A DNA stretch of 7,254 bases from CAYJIX01 sp964370375. Lineage in GTDB: Bacteria; Desulfobacterota; Desulfovibrionia; Desulfovibrionales; Desulfovibrionaceae. The notes under the pieces were generated by a model. That model worked only from the letters and a program-made list of their open reading frames with translations, did no database searches and was not told the origin of the DNA. This document shows positions 4,987 through 7,254 of the stretch, one piece after another. Location: assembly GCA_964370375.1 (NCBI GenBank), contig CAYJIX010000088.1:1-7254 (forward strand). The letters run 5' to 3'. Positions within the stretch are counted from its first letter, which is position 1, and every line of letters begins with the position of its first letter. The translations under genes were made by a program, and so were the position numbers.

Positions 4987-5760
4987 ATGAAACAACGCGC
5001 CGACGAACTTCTATACCTTCAAGGACTTGCAGAAAGCCGCGAAATGGCAAAACGCCTTATCATGGCTGGTAAAGTGGTACAGCTAGGGCCAAAGCCCGAA
5101 CAAAAAATCAAAGTGGACAAGCCGGGGCACAAATACCCTGACGACACCTTGTTTGAACTTACAGGGATTGAGCGTTTTGTCAGCCGCGGTGCGTACAAAT
5201 TGCTCACTGCCCTTGAGCATTTTACGATGGATGTAAAGGACATGGTTTGCCTTGACGTTGGCGCGTCCACAGGCGGCTTTACCGATTGTTTGCTACAGCA
5301 CAACGCGCGTAAAGTCTATGCCGTGGACGTGGGGCACAATCAATTGCACGAACGCTTGGTCAAAGACCCCCGTGTCATCAACCTTGAAAAAGTCAACGTG
5401 CGCACCGCACCGCCAAGCCTTATTCCGGAAAAGATAGACCTTTTGGTGGGCGATGTTTCCTTTATTTCTTTAACCCTTATCTTGCCACCATGCATGGTTT
5501 GGTTAAAGCCGATGGCAAAAGTGCTTGTGCTCATAAAACCTCAATTTGAACTTGGCCCTCACCAAACCGACCACGGCGTTGTACGCAGCGAAGCCTTACA
5601 ACAAGAGGCCGTGGATAAAATAGTGCAGCACGCAACATCAGAGCTTGGCCTAACCTTGCAGGGCATTGTGCCTTCTGCCATCAAGGGGCCCAAGGGCAAT
5701 CAGGAATATATGGCCCTTTTTTGCAAATCAGATACAGAACAAAGCCAAACCATAGCCTAA
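4987..5760 (+). CDS. tlyA: TlyA family rRNA (cytidine-2'-O)-methyltransferase
   Basis: TlyA proteins methylate the 2'-O of cytidines in rRNA using S-adenosylmethionine; older annotations call them hemolysin A. The 257 residues match the family length. An N-terminal S4 RNA-binding domain (1-about 60; RADELLYLQGLAESREMAKRL) is followed by an FtsJ-like Rossmann domain. Visible motifs are SRGAYKL (K71), the SAM-binding DVGASTGGFTD (90-100), YAVDVGHNQL (111-120), GDVSFIS (D156), LIKPQFE (K184) and GNQEYMAL (E240). Together they give the K-D-K-E tetrad of this methyltransferase fold. The ATG has a weak AAGAAG site upstream. Repeats fill the gap from dus, so whether the two are co-transcribed is unclear. 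The exact rRNA target cannot be read from the sequence. Confidence 0.93.
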   Translation: MKQRADELLYLQGLAESREMAKRLIMAGKVVQLGPKPEQKIKVDKPGHKYPDDTLFELTGIERFVSRGAYKLLTALEHFTMDVKDMVCLDVGASTGGFTDCLLQHNARKVYAVDVGHNQLHERLVKDPRVINLEKVNVRTAPPSLIPEKIDLLVGDVSFISLTLILPPCMVWLKPMAKVLVLIKPQFELGPHQTDHGVVRSEALQQEAVDKIVQHATSELGLTLQGIVPSAIKGPKGNQEYMALFCKSDTEQSQTIA

Positions 5761-5768
5761 CAATGTAC

Positions 5769-5824
5769 CAAAAGCGGCCTATCAAAGGCGACGGGTCAAA
5801 AGCGGCATCTCAAAAGCGTCTTGT
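5769..5824. repeat. Four 14-bp tandem repeats between tlyA and the TPR gene
   Basis: Units begin at 5769, 5783, 5797 and 5811 with exact 14-base spacing: CAAAAGCGGCCTAT, CAAAGGCGACGGGT, CAAAAGCGGCATCT, CAAAAGCGTCTTGT. The core CAAA-R-GCG-N-C is kept in all four while the last four bases vary except for a final T. They start 8 bases after the tlyA stop and end about 50 bases before the next gene. They may be protein-binding sites (iteron-like) or a decaying minisatellite. Confidence 0.6.
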
Positions 5825-5863
5825 CATCTTTGCTTTTTTAGCGTAGGTAGAAAAATAACATGC

Positions 5864-5867
5864 GGAG
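5864..5867 (+). promoter_or_regulatory. Ribosome binding site for the receiver/TPR gene
   Basis: GGAG lies 9 bases upstream of the ATG at 5877 and supports that start. No convincing promoter was found in 5761-5860. Confidence 0.6.
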
Positions 5868-5876
5868 TATAACACC

Positions 5877-7238
5877 ATGACCCAACACGTTAAAATAACA
5901 CAAGGCACAAGTCCTGTTTCATTGTTTGAGGATACGCTTATAACGTACCTGAACGAGCAAAATGGGCATTTTGTGGTGCTGTCGAACGACGCTACTTTTC
6001 TTACATTGTTGCGTATGACCATATCCAAACAGCTTGGCCTCAATTATGGCAAGGCCTTTACAGTGGCTCAAGTGCCAAATGCCTTTATGGATGCCATCGA
6101 CTTTGCGTTGTCAGTGTACACAGATGTTGTACTTGTTATAGAACAGACCCTTAACGGCGCAGACATGACGCACCTGTTGGCTGAGTGTACAAACCGCTAT
6201 AACCTTAAAACCTTGATGGTTGTATCGAACCCCGACCGTAACAAACTGCTTTTTGCTCACGAAATGGGCGCTGCCAATTTTATCCTAAAACCTGCATCCA
6301 TTAACGCGCTCATCACCAAATTAGCCGTGACTGTCAAACCCCACGGACGCTTTGCGCAAGAATTGCAACAAGCCCGCGCAACCCTTGAAAAAGGCGATGC
6401 CGATACCTGCTTACAGCTTTGCAACATCCTGCTTATGGAGCATCCAGACAACATGACGGTACATACGCTCATGGGGGATGCCTTAAAAGCCAAAGACCGC
6501 CTTGATTTAGCCGAAAGCTACTATAAACAAGCTTCACACGGTGATACTCCGCTCATCCCCTTAGGAAAGCTTGCAGAGCTCTATGCCGAACTTGACGACC
6601 AAATGCAACGTTTGGCTTGCTTGCAGCATATGGACACCCTTTCGCCGCTCAACGTGTACCGCAAAATGGATATGAGCGAGCTTGAGATCATTCTTGGACG
6701 AGAAGAGCAAGCACACGAACTGTTTGAAACCATCATCAGCCATATCAGCAAGGATCAAACAGGATTTAGCCACAGCCTTATGCAACGCATCACAACTGTG
6801 TGCGCAAAAGACGATCCGGCCCTAGCCGAATACTATCTGCGTAAAAATATCGAAAGCCGCAGCCCCAACCTTACCGAACACGATGTGGTTTTGTTCAACC
6901 AGCTTGGCATTGCTTTGCGCTTGCAAGGCAAATGGCAAGAAGCAGTTACAGAATACACTAGGGCCCTTCGCCTTTCCACAAACGAAGGCATTTTGTTCTA
7001 TAATATTGCTATGGCGTACACCGATGACCATCAATTTTCAACGGCCCATCAGTACGTGCTTAAAGCCCTTAAAAGCAATCCGCGTTTATCCCATACCAAT
7101 GAACGGGTCGCGTTGAATATTGCCAAAGTGTTTATGGCTGCCTCTGACATAGAATCAGCCGTGGAGCAACTTACCCTTGCCCTTGAGCATTTTCCGCACC
7201 TTGATGAAGCCAGAGAGATGCTACAATCGTTGCAATAA
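5877..7238 (+). CDS. Degenerate response-regulator receiver plus TPR protein
   Basis: The 453-residue soluble protein begins with a receiver-like fold (about 30-152). HFVVLSNDA (31-39) fits strand 1 and VYTDVVLVIEQTLNG (80-94) strand 3. TLMVVSNPD (112-120) holds the switch Ser/Thr position, and GAANFILKPAS (131-141) keeps the conserved Lys-Pro. Where the phospho-accepting Asp should stand there is Ile88 next to Glu89, and the N-terminal acidic pair is reduced to N37-D38, so it is probably a pseudo-receiver. The C-terminal part (157-452) is helical with TPR-type repeats. The clearest are about 160-222 and 335-450, including NQLGIALRLQGKWQEAVTEY. Related receiver-TPR proteins exist in Proteobacteria, and TPRs normally mediate protein-protein contacts. 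There is no signal peptide or membrane segment. The partner and function are unknown, and no kinase gene is in the window. Confidence 0.8.
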   Translation: MTQHVKITQGTSPVSLFEDTLITYLNEQNGHFVVLSNDATFLTLLRMTISKQLGLNYGKAFTVAQVPNAFMDAIDFALSVYTDVVLVIEQTLNGADMTHLLAECTNRYNLKTLMVVSNPDRNKLLFAHEMGAANFILKPASINALITKLAVTVKPHGRFAQELQQARATLEKGDADTCLQLCNILLMEHPDNMTVHTLMGDALKAKDRLDLAESYYKQASHGDTPLIPLGKLAELYAELDDQMQRLACLQHMDTLSPLNVYRKMDMSELEIILGREEQAHELFETIISHISKDQTGFSHSLMQRITTVCAKDDPALAEYYLRKNIESRSPNLTEHDVVLFNQLGIALRLQGKWQEAVTEYTRALRLSTNEGILFYNIAMAYTDDHQFSTAHQYVLKALKSNPRLSHTNERVALNIAKVFMAASDIESAVEQLTLALEHFPHLDEAREMLQSLQ

Positions 7239-7254
7239 CAAGATGTTACAAAAA

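Noticed and set aside
5812..5840. Intrinsic terminator after tlyA (AAAAGC pairing with GCTTTT plus T-run)
   Set aside because: The stem is only 6 bp and AT-rich with a 14-nt loop, and one arm belongs to the 14-bp tandem repeat, so it is too weak to call.

Overview
The window looks like a chromosomal segment of a Gram-negative anaerobe close to the Desulfovibrionaceae (Desulfobacterota). This rests on the def-fmt-DUF116 gene order and on protein style, not on a database match, so lineage is an inference. Base composition is roughly balanced in the genes and visibly more AT-rich in the first 600 bases.

Layout: (a) 1-71 holds the last 22 codons of an unidentified plus-strand gene. (b) 72-603 has no convincing gene but is packed with perfect or near-perfect hairpins. 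(c) 604-3270 is a minus-strand group read right to left: def (peptide deformylase), fmt (Met-tRNA formyltransferase, 4-base overlap with def), then, after a 379-base repeat-filled gap, a DUF116 membrane/cysteine-rich protein. (d) 3271-3369 is a short divergent promoter region. (e) 3370-4539 is a plus-strand tRNA-dihydrouridine synthase with an unusual N-terminal extension. (f) 4521-4967 is a nest of palindromic repeats. (g) 4987-5760 is a TlyA-family rRNA 2'-O-methyltransferase. (h) 5761-5876 contains a 14-bp tandem repeat. (i) 5877-7238 is a degenerate-receiver plus TPR protein.

The recognised enzymes share a translation theme: fMet-tRNA formation (Fmt), removal of the formyl group from nascent peptides (Def), tRNA modification (Dus) and rRNA methylation (TlyA). 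The DUF116 and receiver/TPR proteins have no established function that I can assign.

The most unusual signal is a family of modular palindromic repeats lying at gene ends. The stop codons of both fmt (minus strand) and dus (plus strand) lie inside copies of the same repeat (GGCAGGC, then A or T, then GTTGAAAAAGGG, where TGA is the stop). In both cases the gene is followed in the same orientation by a long hairpin with a nearly identical apical stem-loop (GGCATGGACC / GTCCTATGCC). The outer stem arms differ between copies but change together, keeping base pairing and even the same single G-G mismatch in the RNA. These elements look like REP/BIME- or MITE-like repeats that are inserted at, or have come to form, gene 3' ends.
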